Shown here: piece after piece, positions 15,771 through 23,895 of the stretch
How the letters are laid out: each line of letters opens with the position of its first letter
Position numbering within the stretch: position 1 is the first letter of the stretch
DNA from: an uncultured Rikenellaceae bacterium
GTDB taxonomy: Bacteria > Bacteroidota > Bacteroidia > Bacteroidales > Rikenellaceae
Direction: 5' to 3'
Length of the DNA stretch: 64,000 nt
Assembly (NCBI GenBank): GCA_946486375.1
Contig: CAMLTW010000007.1
Location: forward strand, 88,140 to 152,139
Notes under the pieces: generated by a model
Told to the model about the DNA's origin: nothing
Seen by the model: the letters and a program-made list of their open reading frames with translations, nothing else
The model's database searches: none
Translations under genes and position numbers: made by a program

Positions 15771-17429
15771 TCAATAATGCGGATTCTGCTTGAATTCGTC
15801 CTTGTTGGTCACGTCGTCGATCTGCGCCTGCGGAATCGGCCGTACCGTGTGATATTCCTGAATGTAATTCTTCGCATCGGGATTGTGAGCCTGCACCCGT
15901 TCCACCAGTTTCCCCGTGCGTTTCAGGTCGAGCCACCGGAGCTGTTCCCCGGCGAATTCCCGCGCCCGTTCGTCCAGGATGAAGTCGATGTCGGGCACGG
16001 AGGACACCTCCATCGCATCGGGGTCTCCGCCCGGAGCCACCCGGTGCTTCCGCAGCTCGTTGAAATAGTACACCGCATCGGTGCCGGTCGGGCCGTTGAG
16101 CTGCATGTCGGCTTCCGCGATGATGAGGTACATTTCCGCCAGCCGGATCAGGAAGACGTCCTTGGCCGTATTGGTTTCGTTGGCGGCCGGAATGGTTTCG
16201 TCCATGTGCTTTTTCAGGGAGAAGAAGGCCGTCCGGGATTTGGGTACCTTCGTCACCGGATCGTACATGTCGTCCACGTCGTAGACGTTGTAGGGAACCT
16301 TCGGAAACTTTTGGTCGGCGGTCAGCCGGTCGAATACCACCTTCAGGGCCAGATCGCCGATTTCGAACCGGTTTTCCCCGGCCACGGCGTTTCCGTTGGC
16401 CGCCGCGTCTTCCGCCGTCCAGACGGGAGGGGTGTTGTTGCAGTACCACTCGGACTGGAACGAGGCGGCGAACCGGGCGTCGTTCTTCTGGTCGAACAGG
16501 CTCAGCAGGAAGTGGGTCGGCATGAGGCGGCTCAGGGGATCGCCGTTGGGGATGTCGATCGTCATTCCTTCGAAGTTCTGGTACTTCATCAGGTAGGTTT
16601 TCAGAGCGAACGTTCCTCCGCCGTTCAGTTTCGGCGTGCTGTGCTGCATGATCGCCCAGACTACTTCGGAGTTCCGTTCGTTGGCCACGCCCCACAGGTC
16701 GGCGTAATTGTCCGCCAGTGCGAATCCGTAGTCCTCGATGACGTTTTTCGCCCGCGCGATGGCTTCGGCGTATTTGCCGCGCGTCAGGCAGATGCGGGCC
16801 ATGAAGGCTTCCGCTACCGCCCGGTTCACCCGTCCGTAGTTCGTATTGGTTTCATCCAGGTTGTCGATGGCGAACTGCACGTCTTTGAAAATCTGTGCAT
16901 ACACCACCTCCGGAGCCGTCTTGTTGGCTACGGTGATCACCCCGCGCGAGGGTTCTTCCGTGAAATGGATGGCCCCGAAGGATTCGGTCAGCAGCCACCA
17001 GTGGAAGGCCCGCAGAAAGCGCACTTCCGCTTCCCGCTGGTTGCGGTAGACCGTCTGTCCCAATGCTTCGTCGAAGTGTTTCAGCAGCGTGTTGCAAAGG
17101 TTGACCGCCTGATAGCTGTTGTCCCAGAGCTTGCTTTCGATGTCGGGGCTGGTGGCCGAGAGGTTGGAATAATTGGTCAGTTCCGGCTTGTTGTTGTCCT
17201 GACCGCCCGTCCAGAGGTCGGTGCCCGCTTCCAGCAGGTAGTGGCCCTCTTCCTTGCCCCACAGGGTGCGGGTGTAGGTGTAACAGCCGTTGATGCCGGT
17301 TTCGATCCCTTCCGGGGTGGAGTAAACCGCTTCTTCCGTCGAGCCGGCGGGATTGTATTCGTCGAGGTCGCATCCCGCGAGGCAGGCCGCACCGCAGAGA
17401 ACGGCCATGTATTTCAGTTGTTTTTTCAT
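15771..17429 (-). CDS. susD: SusD/RagB family outer-membrane nutrient-binding lipoprotein
   Basis: A 552-residue surface lipoprotein that caps a SusC transporter and captures its ligand. The lipobox is CLAGC with Cys20. SusD features visible are YNPAGSTEEAVYSTPEGIETGINGCY (near 25-50, in pieces), the TPR-like YRNQREAEVRFLRAFHWWLL near 133, FLIRLAEMYLIIAEADMQ near 430, and the C-terminal ILDERAREFAGEQLRWLDLKR near 495. It starts 19 nt after the susC stop. No glycoside hydrolase, protease, sulfatase or regulator lies within reach, so the substrate is unknown; the symbol denotes the family only. Confidence 0.95.
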   Translation of the reverse strand: MKKQLKYMAVLCGAACLAGCDLDEYNPAGSTEEAVYSTPEGIETGINGCYTYTRTLWGKEEGHYLLEAGTDLWTGGQDNNKPELTNYSNLSATSPDIESKLWDNSYQAVNLCNTLLKHFDEALGQTVYRNQREAEVRFLRAFHWWLLTESFGAIHFTEEPSRGVITVANKTAPEVVYAQIFKDVQFAIDNLDETNTNYGRVNRAVAEAFMARICLTRGKYAEAIARAKNVIEDYGFALADNYADLWGVANERNSEVVWAIMQHSTPKLNGGGTFALKTYLMKYQNFEGMTIDIPNGDPLSRLMPTHFLLSLFDQKNDARFAASFQSEWYCNNTPPVWTAEDAAANGNAVAGENRFEIGDLALKVVFDRLTADQKFPKVPYNVYDVDDMYDPVTKVPKSRTAFFSLKKHMDETIPAANETNTAKDVFLIRLAEMYLIIAEADMQLNGPTGTDAVYYFNELRKHRVAPGGDPDAMEVSSVPDIDFILDERAREFAGEQLRWLDLKRTGKLVERVQAHNPDAKNYIQEYHTVRPIPQAQIDDVTNKDEFKQNPHY

Positions 17430-17448
17430 GATTCGATCGCTTTTTGGA

Positions 17449-20400
17449 TTAGAAGCCGAAGCTGATGCCGAACGTATAGAGTTTGTTGAGCGGCTTGTCG
17501 ATCACCCCTTCGCTTTCCGGGTCGAAGTCGCTCGGTTCCTTCGAGATGATGATCGGATTGCGGACGGACGCCCAGAACCGCAGCTTGGTCATGTGAATTT
17601 TGGATGTGATCCGTTCCGGCAGGGTGTAGCCCAGCGTGATGTTCCGGATTTTGAAATAGGAGTTGTCTTTCAGCGAGAGCATGCTCAGGTATTCGCCCTT
17701 GAGCGACTTGCTGGCGTTCGGACGCGGATAGACGCCCCCCGGATTTTCCGGCGTCCAGTAGTTCACCATGGCATTGTTGTTTTTGCCGTTGCGGTTGTAC
17801 TTGGCCCAGTAGTCCGAAGTGATCCACTGCCCCACCCGATAGGTCATGTAGATGTTGATGTCGAAGTTGTGGAACCGGAAGTCGTTGCTGATCCCCCCGA
17901 AGAAGTCGGGCTGGGTGGTGCCGATCACTTTCCGGTCTTTGGCGTCGATCACGCCGTAGGGTTCCGCGATGTCCCGGATTTTCAGATCGCCCGGTTCGCA
18001 GCCCCAGCGGGCGGCTTCGTCCTTTTCGTCCAGCTGCCAGATGCCGTCGTTGACGTAGGAATAGAAGACGTTGGACGGGTGGCCGATCAGCTTCGATTTT
18101 CGGTAGTCGGCATCCACCATGTCCTGACCGTTGGGCAGGCTCACGATCTTTTCCCGGTTCAGCGCCCACGTCAGCGTGGTCGTCCAGACGAAGTTCTTCC
18201 GGGAGAAATTCCGGGTTTCCAGCGTGATTTCGATCCCCTTGTTCCGGGTCTTGCCGAAGTTCCGGGAAACGGTGGACAGCCCCGTGGTGGCCGGCAGGTT
18301 ATAGGAGAAAAGCAGGTTGTCGGTCAGCGAGTTGTAGTAGTCCACCGTCAGGTTGATCCGATCCCGGATGAAGCTCATGTCCAGTCCGATGTCCCAGGTC
18401 GAAGTGGTTTCCCATTGCAGGTCGGTGTTGCCCATCGTGCTGCCCAGCACGTAGGTCGCCGCGGCTTCGTTGCCGTCCCACGAGAAATTGTCCAGGCTGG
18501 TGAGCTGCATCTGGGTGGCGTAGGGGCTGACGGCGTCGTTCCCGGATTTCCCCCAGCTCACCCGCAGTTTCAGGTTGCTGAACGTCTGCTGGTTCTTCAT
18601 GAAGTTTTCCTCGATGATCCGCCAGCCGACCGCCGCCGAGGGGAAGAACGCCCATTTTCCGCCCAGTTTGGAGGAACCGTCGCTCCGGCCCGTCAGCGTG
18701 ACCAGATACCGGTCTTTCAGGGAGTAGTTGATACGGCCCGCGAAGGAGAGCAGGCTGTATTCGGAATACTTGCTGCCTTTGCTCACGTTGCTGCCGGCTG
18801 CGCCCAGGTTGTGCCACAGTTGGGAAGGCAGCAGCAGGTTCCTTCCGCTGGCCGAAAGATTCTTGGAGATGGATTTGTTGTAGCTGGTGATTCCGGTGAT
18901 GCCGAACGAATGCACGCCGAGCGTCTTGGCATAGTTGATCGTGTTTTCCCAGCTGTAAAAACGGTTGGCGTTGTTCGAGGCCGAAGCCTGGTCGTTCTTG
19001 TTCTTGCCGTTGATAGAGGTTTTGCTGTAATAGGTACCCTCTTCGTCGGAATTCAGCGTGGCGGCGAAGGTCGAACGCATCGTCAGGTCCTTGATCGGGT
19101 TGAGTTCGAGGTAGGCGGAAATCGATGTCCGGTTTCCTTCTTTCCGCTGGTTGTAGTTTTTCAGGTCTTCGTCCAGCAGCGGGTTCATTTCCCCGTTGAA
19201 CGGCTTGACCAGCAGGTTTCCCTCATCGTCGTAGGCCGGCGTGATCGGATAGATCTTGGACGAAACGTTGAACGGGTCGCGCCGCTTCTGGTTGTCGCTG
19301 TAAGCCACCTGCGCCTGCATCCCGGCTTTCAGCCACGAATAGATTTTCTGGTCTATCGTGAGGCGTCCCGCGAACCGTTTGTACCGGTCATTTTTCAGGA
19401 TACCTTTTTCATCGTAATAGTTGCCGGAGAAATAGACCTGCGTCTTGTCGTTCCCGCCCGAAACGCTCAGAGAGTGGTTCTGCTGGAATCCCTGGTGGAG
19501 CGAAAGCTGCGGCCAGTCGTTGTTCGTTCCCTTCCTCACTTCGGCGTATTCTTCCGCCGTGAAAACCCCCTGCGAAACGAGACTTTCCTCGCGGCCGTCC
19601 CACTGTCCGGAAGCCCGGTACTGTTCCTTCCGGAAGGCGATGTACTGATCGGCGTTCATGAACTGGCCGTAACCGGCCACGTTGGAAATTCCGACGTAGG
19701 CGTCGTAGTTGATCCGGGCTTTGGAATCCGTTCCCCGGCGGGTGGTGATGAGCACGACCCCGTTGGCGCCCCTCGACCCGTAGATGGCCGTGGAGGAGGC
19801 GTCTTTCAGCACTTCGATCGACACGATGTCGTTGTTGTTGATGTCGTTGACATCCACTCCTTGTACGCCGTCCACGATGTACAGCGGATTGTTCGAGGAA
19901 CCGGGGTTGTTGATCGAACGGTTCCCCCGGATGCGGATAGTGACGCCCGCTCCGGCATAACCGCTGGATTTGGTGATGTCGGCCCCCGCGATTTTCCCCT
20001 GCAGGGCTTCGACCGGGTTGGTGGTCGGGAAGGTCGTCAGCTGGTCGCCCTTGACCGAGGAGACGGCTCCGGTGAGGTCTCTCTTTTTAACGGTACCGTA
20101 ACCGATCACCACCACTTCCTCGATGCTCTGCGAATCTTCCGTCAGGGTGATGTCGATCACGTTTTTGTTTCCTACCGGTACCTGCTGCGCGTTGTAGCCG
20201 ATGAACGAAAATTCCAGCACGGCGGCCGGTACCGCACGGATGGTGTATTTCCCCTGCGCGTCGGTCGTCGTGCCGGTGGTACTTCCCTGCACGGTCACGG
20301 CTACCCCTGCCACGGGGCCGGCGGCGTCGGTGACCGTACCGGTAATTTCCCTCGGCTGGGCCGAAAGGGAGACGATGCCGAGCAGCATGCTCAGCAGCAG

Positions 20401-20454
20401 AAACGGACGGCGGAACGTCCTTTTCCGTTTTTCGGGTAAAGTGTTTCCCATCAT
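17449..20454 (-). CDS. susC: SusC/RagA family TonB-linked outer-membrane transporter
   Basis: A 1001-residue TonB-dependent transporter. In order it has a signal peptide ending near LSAQ, a carboxypeptidase-D-like domain (REITGTVTDAAGPVAGVAV, residues 35-115), a plug with the SusC signature (EEVVVIGYGTVKKRDLTGAV near 120, NPLYIVDG, and LKDASSTAIYGSRGANGV near 210), and a 22-strand-type barrel ending in TFGISFGF with a terminal Phe. The start MMGNTLPEK is the first Met that leaves the signal peptide at the N-terminus; a 70-codon upstream extension crosses the promoter. No N-terminal anti-sigma-interacting domain is present, so control by a SusR-, ECF- or HTCS-type regulator is not indicated locally. 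Confidence 0.95.
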   Translation of the reverse strand: MMGNTLPEKRKRTFRRPFLLLSMLLGIVSLSAQPREITGTVTDAAGPVAGVAVTVQGSTTGTTTDAQGKYTIRAVPAAVLEFSFIGYNAQQVPVGNKNVIDITLTEDSQSIEEVVVIGYGTVKKRDLTGAVSSVKGDQLTTFPTTNPVEALQGKIAGADITKSSGYAGAGVTIRIRGNRSINNPGSSNNPLYIVDGVQGVDVNDINNNDIVSIEVLKDASSTAIYGSRGANGVVLITTRRGTDSKARINYDAYVGISNVAGYGQFMNADQYIAFRKEQYRASGQWDGREESLVSQGVFTAEEYAEVRKGTNNDWPQLSLHQGFQQNHSLSVSGGNDKTQVYFSGNYYDEKGILKNDRYKRFAGRLTIDQKIYSWLKAGMQAQVAYSDNQKRRDPFNVSSKIYPITPAYDDEGNLLVKPFNGEMNPLLDEDLKNYNQRKEGNRTSISAYLELNPIKDLTMRSTFAATLNSDEEGTYYSKTSINGKNKNDQASASNNANRFYSWENTINYAKTLGVHSFGITGITSYNKSISKNLSASGRNLLLPSQLWHNLGAAGSNVSKGSKYSEYSLLSFAGRINYSLKDRYLVTLTGRSDGSSKLGGKWAFFPSAAVGWRIIEENFMKNQQTFSNLKLRVSWGKSGNDAVSPYATQMQLTSLDNFSWDGNEAAATYVLGSTMGNTDLQWETTSTWDIGLDMSFIRDRINLTVDYYNSLTDNLLFSYNLPATTGLSTVSRNFGKTRNKGIEITLETRNFSRKNFVWTTTLTWALNREKIVSLPNGQDMVDADYRKSKLIGHPSNVFYSYVNDGIWQLDEKDEAARWGCEPGDLKIRDIAEPYGVIDAKDRKVIGTTQPDFFGGISNDFRFHNFDINIYMTYRVGQWITSDYWAKYNRNGKNNNAMVNYWTPENPGGVYPRPNASKSLKGEYLSMLSLKDNSYFKIRNITLGYTLPERITSKIHMTKLRFWASVRNPIIISKEPSDFDPESEGVIDKPLNKLYTFGISFGF

Positions 20455-20494
20455 CTTTATTGGTTTTAGGTTAGACGTCGGGTTTTTTCGGCGG

Positions 20495-20502
20495 TAAAGG
20501 TA
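20495..20502 (-). promoter_or_regulatory. probable -7 box of susC
   Basis: On the minus strand TACCTTTA differs from TAnnTTTG at the last base only. It lies 40 nt upstream of the susC ATG. Confidence 0.4.
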
Positions 20503-20692
20503 ACGGGAACGGTTCGCTCCGACCGGGACGGATTCGGAAAAGACCCGGACATTTTCGTACAAGCGCCTTTTTGTCGTTCCGTATGCGGAAAAAAGGATGG
20601 GGTACACCGTTCCCGTTCCCGGACGGGACGGGCGGCGAAGGTCTGTGACGCCCTTTTTCGACAAGGCGGAAAGGCGTTCCGGAAACTGCGGG

Positions 20693-20722
20693 AAACAAAA
20701 AACGCTGCCGGAGGGGCAGCGT
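20693..20722 (-). terminator. intrinsic terminator of pdxA
   Basis: An 8-bp stem (ACGCTGCC with GGCAGCGT) with a 5-nt loop is followed on the minus strand by a U-rich tail (TTTTTTGTTTCC). It lies about 50 nt after the pdxA stop. Confidence 0.8.
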
Positions 20723-20773
20723 CTATATCGGTCGGCGTCGGTCGGAGACCGCGATGGAGAAACGGGAAAGCGG

Positions 20774-21871
20774 TCAGTTTTCCGGTTCTTCCGGCAGGTC
20801 TTTGACCGATTCGTCCGTTCCCTTGTGGTTGTCGTAATGTTTCAGCGGATTGGCGCTGATTTCGTCGTAGAATTTCCGGTTCCGGAAAATGTCCGCGGCC
20901 AGGTAAAGGGCGGCCCGGAAAGAGGATTCGTCCGCCATGTTCTTTCCGGCGATGTCGTACCCCACCCCGTGGGCCGGGCTGGTGCGGACGATGGAAAGCC
21001 CCGCCGTATAGTTCACCCCCGTTTCTCCGGTGAGCGCCTTGAACGGAGCCAGTCCCTGATCGTGGTACATGGCCAGCACGGCGTCGTATTTCCGATAGTT
21101 GCCCGAACCGAAGAACCCGTCCGCCGCGAAGGGGCCGAACGCCAGAATCCGTTCGTCCGCCGCCGCGATCACGGCCGGCTTGATGATCGTTTCCTCTTCC
21201 GTTCCCAGCAGGCCGCCGTCTCCCGCATGGGGGTTCAGCGCCAGCACCGCGATCCGGGGTTCCCGGATGCGGAAGTCCCGGACGAGGCTCCGTTTCAGGG
21301 CGCGGAGCTTTTTCAGGATCAGTTCCGTAGTGATGGAAGCGGCCACCTCCGCCAGCGGTCGGTGGATCGTCGCCAGTCCCACCCGCAGGTCGTCTCCCGC
21401 CATGATCATCAGCGGTTCTGTCTCGTGGAAATGAGCGTCGAGGTATTCGGTATGCCCGGTGAAGGCGAATTCTTCTCCGTGGATATTGGCCTTGTTGATG
21501 GGAGCCGTCACCAGTGCGTCGATTTCCCCCGCTTTCAGGTCCTTGACGGCGGCGTTTAGCGCCGCCAGCGCTCCCTGACCGCCGAAAACCGTGGAAGTTC
21601 CCAGGTCTACCCGGATGTTGTCGTCCACGCAGGCGATCAGGTTGGCCCTGCGGGGATGGGCTTCGGACACCGTGCGGATCAGGTTGAAGGAGAGAGCTTC
21701 CGCACCGGGGATGTTCTTCTTGTGGAATCCGGCCACTTTGGCCGATCCGTAGACGATGGGGGTCACCAGTTCCGAAATCCGGGGATCCAGCAGCGTTTTG
21801 AGGATGATTTCGTAGCCGATGCCGTTGATGTCGCCCTGGGTGATGCCGATTTTTATTTTGTTTTCGCTCAT
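20774..21871 (-). CDS. pdxA: 4-hydroxythreonine-4-phosphate dehydrogenase
   Basis: PdxA oxidises 4-phosphohydroxy-L-threonine with NAD in the DXP-dependent pyridoxal-phosphate pathway. The 365 residues match Bacteroidota PdxA, slightly longer than the E. coli enzyme because of the C-terminal tail. Motifs are ITQGDINGIGYEI near residue 10, TAPINKANI near 123, GHTEYL near 138, LALNPHAGDGG near 216 and AMYHDQGLAPFK near 277, with the metal-binding His residues among them. It is monocistronic and divergent from the GIN-domain genes. Confidence 0.95.
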   Translation of the reverse strand: MSENKIKIGITQGDINGIGYEIILKTLLDPRISELVTPIVYGSAKVAGFHKKNIPGAEALSFNLIRTVSEAHPRRANLIACVDDNIRVDLGTSTVFGGQGALAALNAAVKDLKAGEIDALVTAPINKANIHGEEFAFTGHTEYLDAHFHETEPLMIMAGDDLRVGLATIHRPLAEVAASITTELILKKLRALKRSLVRDFRIREPRIAVLALNPHAGDGGLLGTEEETIIKPAVIAAADERILAFGPFAADGFFGSGNYRKYDAVLAMYHDQGLAPFKALTGETGVNYTAGLSIVRTSPAHGVGYDIAGKNMADESSFRAALYLAADIFRNRKFYDEISANPLKHYDNHKGTDESVKDLPEEPEN

Positions 21872-22062
21872 GATCGGGTATCTTGTCTGTTCCGCCCGGG
21901 GGACCGTGCTGACCGGATGCGGAGAAAGCCGGGTCGCTTTTGCCGGAGCGCAGCCTGTCCGGGCCGAAGTTCGTTCGGGACAAAGATAGAAAAAAAACGG
22001 AAAGTGTAACTTTTTCCATCCTTGTCCGTCTTACCGTTGAATGCAACCGAAATAAAAGGATC

Positions 22063-22902
22063 ATGAGAAAATTTTACGTTTTTTTGCTGGCAGTGGCCGT
22101 AAGCGTTCCCGTCCTGTCGTGCGCCCAGACGAAGATGGTGCGCCTGACCCGGTACGAGGGGAAAAGGATAACGGGAATCTCGGCGGCCGGCGCCTTCGAG
22201 GTGGAACTGAACCGGGACGACCGGGGCAAGGCCGTGGTGGAAATCGCTCCCGAATGGGAAGAGCGGCTCCGGTTCGATCTGACCCCGGAAGGGATCGTGA
22301 AGGTGTCCGTCCGGTCTAAGGACGGCAAGTCCTTGAAAGGAAACGAAATGAAGGGGAAAATGAAGCTGAAGGTCTGGCTGCCGGAGTTGCAGTCGGTCGA
22401 GCTGGCCGGGGTCTGCACGGCGGTGTGCCGGGGCGATTTCAAGGGCGATCGGGTGAAAATCGACGTGACGGGCGTTTCCCGGCTGTGGGGGCTGAATCTG
22501 GAGGCGCAGGAGGCGGAGATCACCTGTTCCGGCGTTTCCAAAGCCGATCTGGCCGTGACCGCTCCGCAGATCAAGGGAAAGTGCATGGGATGTTCCACGC
22601 TGGCCGTTCATGCCGAAGGACGGACGTCCGAGTTTATGGCGGCAGGCACTTCCAAGATTCAGCTGTCCGGCAGCGCGGAGGAATCGCATCTGGAAGCCGG
22701 AGGCGTTTCTTCCGTCACGGCGGAAGATTATAAGGTGGCCCGGCTCCATAATGTCGCTGCCGGCGTTTCGCACATCACTTCCTGGGCGGTGGATTCGATC
22801 GTTTCCAAGGCGGGCGGAACTTCCCGCATCCGGTATCGCGGGACGCCGGGTTTCGTGGACAATCGGGCCGGCAAGCCCGCGACCATTCGTAAAATCAAAT
22901 AA
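22063..22902 (+). CDS. secreted head-GIN domain (DUF2807) protein, paralogue 1
   Basis: A 279-residue exported protein with a putative auto-transporter adhesin head-GIN domain, a right-handed beta-solenoid-like fold seen in Bacteroidota envelope proteins. The signal peptide ends LSCAQTK. It could be cut by signal peptidase I after SCA, or treated as a weak lipobox at the Cys. Repeating short motifs such as SGVSKADL, AGTSKIQL, GVSHITS and GGTSRIRYRG mark the solenoid turns. The ATG at 22063 is chosen because it begins the signal peptide. Its paralogue starts 12 nt after the stop. The function is not established. Confidence 0.83.
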   Translation: MRKFYVFLLAVAVSVPVLSCAQTKMVRLTRYEGKRITGISAAGAFEVELNRDDRGKAVVEIAPEWEERLRFDLTPEGIVKVSVRSKDGKSLKGNEMKGKMKLKVWLPELQSVELAGVCTAVCRGDFKGDRVKIDVTGVSRLWGLNLEAQEAEITCSGVSKADLAVTAPQIKGKCMGCSTLAVHAEGRTSEFMAAGTSKIQLSGSAEESHLEAGGVSSVTAEDYKVARLHNVAAGVSHITSWAVDSIVSKAGGTSRIRYRGTPGFVDNRAGKPATIRKIK

Positions 22903-22914
22903 ATCGTATAGGCT

Positions 22915-23742
22915 ATGAAAAAAATTATGGCTGTTTTGTTCGCCTGCGCGGTAACGCTTCCGCTGTTGTCCCAGGGGCAGACCAAAGTGGTGCGTCTGAC
23001 GCGCTATGCAGGGGAGAAAATTACGGGTGTATCGGCCTCTTCGGCTTTCCGGGTGGAACTCGTGCGGAGCGACGACACCCGCGCGGTGGTGGAAATCGAC
23101 GAGCGGCTGGAAGACCGTTTGGCCTTCAGCCTGTCGGGTGGAGTGGTGAAGGTCGGACTGACCGGTAGAAGCCGGGAACGGTACCGGAAACCTCCGGTGA
23201 TGAAGCTGACCGTTTACCTGCCCACCCTGACCCTCCTGAAGGCTTCCGGTGCCACGGACATTTACGGGAAAGGGCTGTTTACCGCCGACAACACGGTCGT
23301 CACCCTTTCGGGCGCTTCCGATCTGAAGGAACTCGAATTGCATACGGGTACGCTCACCCTCGGATGCAGCGGGGCTTCGGACGCCGACCTGACCGTGAAA
23401 GCCGGAACGATCAAGTGCACCGCATCCGGGGCTTCGGACGTGGATCTGAAAGCGGACGGAGGATTCGCGGAAATCAATGCCAGCGGAGCTTCCGACACCG
23501 ATCTGACGGGAACGCTTTCCGAAGCCAAATTCACCGCTTCCGGAGCTTCGGAAATCGATGCCTACGGTTGCGAAATCAAGAAGGTGACCGCGAATGCTTC
23601 GGGGGCTTCGGGGGTGAAATGCTGGGTGACGGAATCCCTCGATGCGACCGCTTCCTCGGCCTCTTCCGTCAAGTACAGGGGGAATCCTACCGTGTTCAAC
23701 AAAAAGTCGAGCGGAGGTTCCTCGGTCAAAAAAGCGGACTGA
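22915..23742 (+). CDS. secreted head-GIN domain (DUF2807) protein, paralogue 2
   Basis: A 275-residue tandem paralogue of the preceding gene: both mature proteins start QTK-V-RLTRY and share VELxR..D...AVVEI. A Sec signal peptide ends LLSQGQTK; the Cys of paralogue 1 is Gln here, so it is not a lipoprotein. From residue 110 on it carries at least six regular copies of SGAS[DE] (SGASDLKEL, SGASDADL, SGASDVDL, SGASDTDL, SGASEIDA, SGASGVK) about 20 residues apart, one per solenoid turn. The Ser/Ala/Asp ladder is much more regular than in paralogue 1. An intrinsic terminator follows. Confidence 0.85.
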   Translation: MKKIMAVLFACAVTLPLLSQGQTKVVRLTRYAGEKITGVSASSAFRVELVRSDDTRAVVEIDERLEDRLAFSLSGGVVKVGLTGRSRERYRKPPVMKLTVYLPTLTLLKASGATDIYGKGLFTADNTVVTLSGASDLKELELHTGTLTLGCSGASDADLTVKAGTIKCTASGASDVDLKADGGFAEINASGASDTDLTGTLSEAKFTASGASEIDAYGCEIKKVTANASGASGVKCWVTESLDATASSASSVKYRGNPTVFNKKSSGGSSVKKAD

Positions 23743-23773
23743 TCTCTTTGCGTTTGTGAATCGGTTTCGTGGG

Positions 23774-23800
23774 GCGGCATAGCGATATGCCGCTTTTTTT
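23774..23800 (+). terminator. intrinsic terminator of the GIN-domain pair
   Basis: An 8-bp stem (GCGGCATA with TATGCCGC) closes a GNRA-type GCGA loop and is followed by T7. Confidence 0.9.
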
Positions 23801-23824
23801 GCACCGTCTTCCGAAAAATATGCT

Positions 23825-23832
23825 TACCTTTG
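23825..23832 (+). promoter_or_regulatory. -7 promoter box of thrS-infC
   Basis: TACCTTTG is an exact TAnnTTTG match. TTTG at 23798-23801, overlapping the end of the previous terminator, could be the -33 element (23-nt spacer). The box overlaps the first codon of the longest thrS frame, which rules that start out. Confidence 0.6.
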
Positions 23833-23895
23833 TACATTACGGGAAAATTCCGCGAAGGGGTTTTCCGACCGGCAAACGGTTATAACACGAGAAAG

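Larger units (their letters stand above)
20455..20773. other. susC upstream region and pdxA terminator
   Basis: No gene. It contains the probable susC -7 box (20495-20502, minus) and the pdxA terminator (20693-20722, minus). Confidence 0.65.

Noticed and set aside
17353..20439. A 1028-residue open frame antisense to susC/susD
   Set aside because: It is a shadow frame produced by high GC3 on the opposite strand. The minus-strand SusC protein has complete domains and motifs, while the antisense product is Arg/Val/Pro-rich with none.
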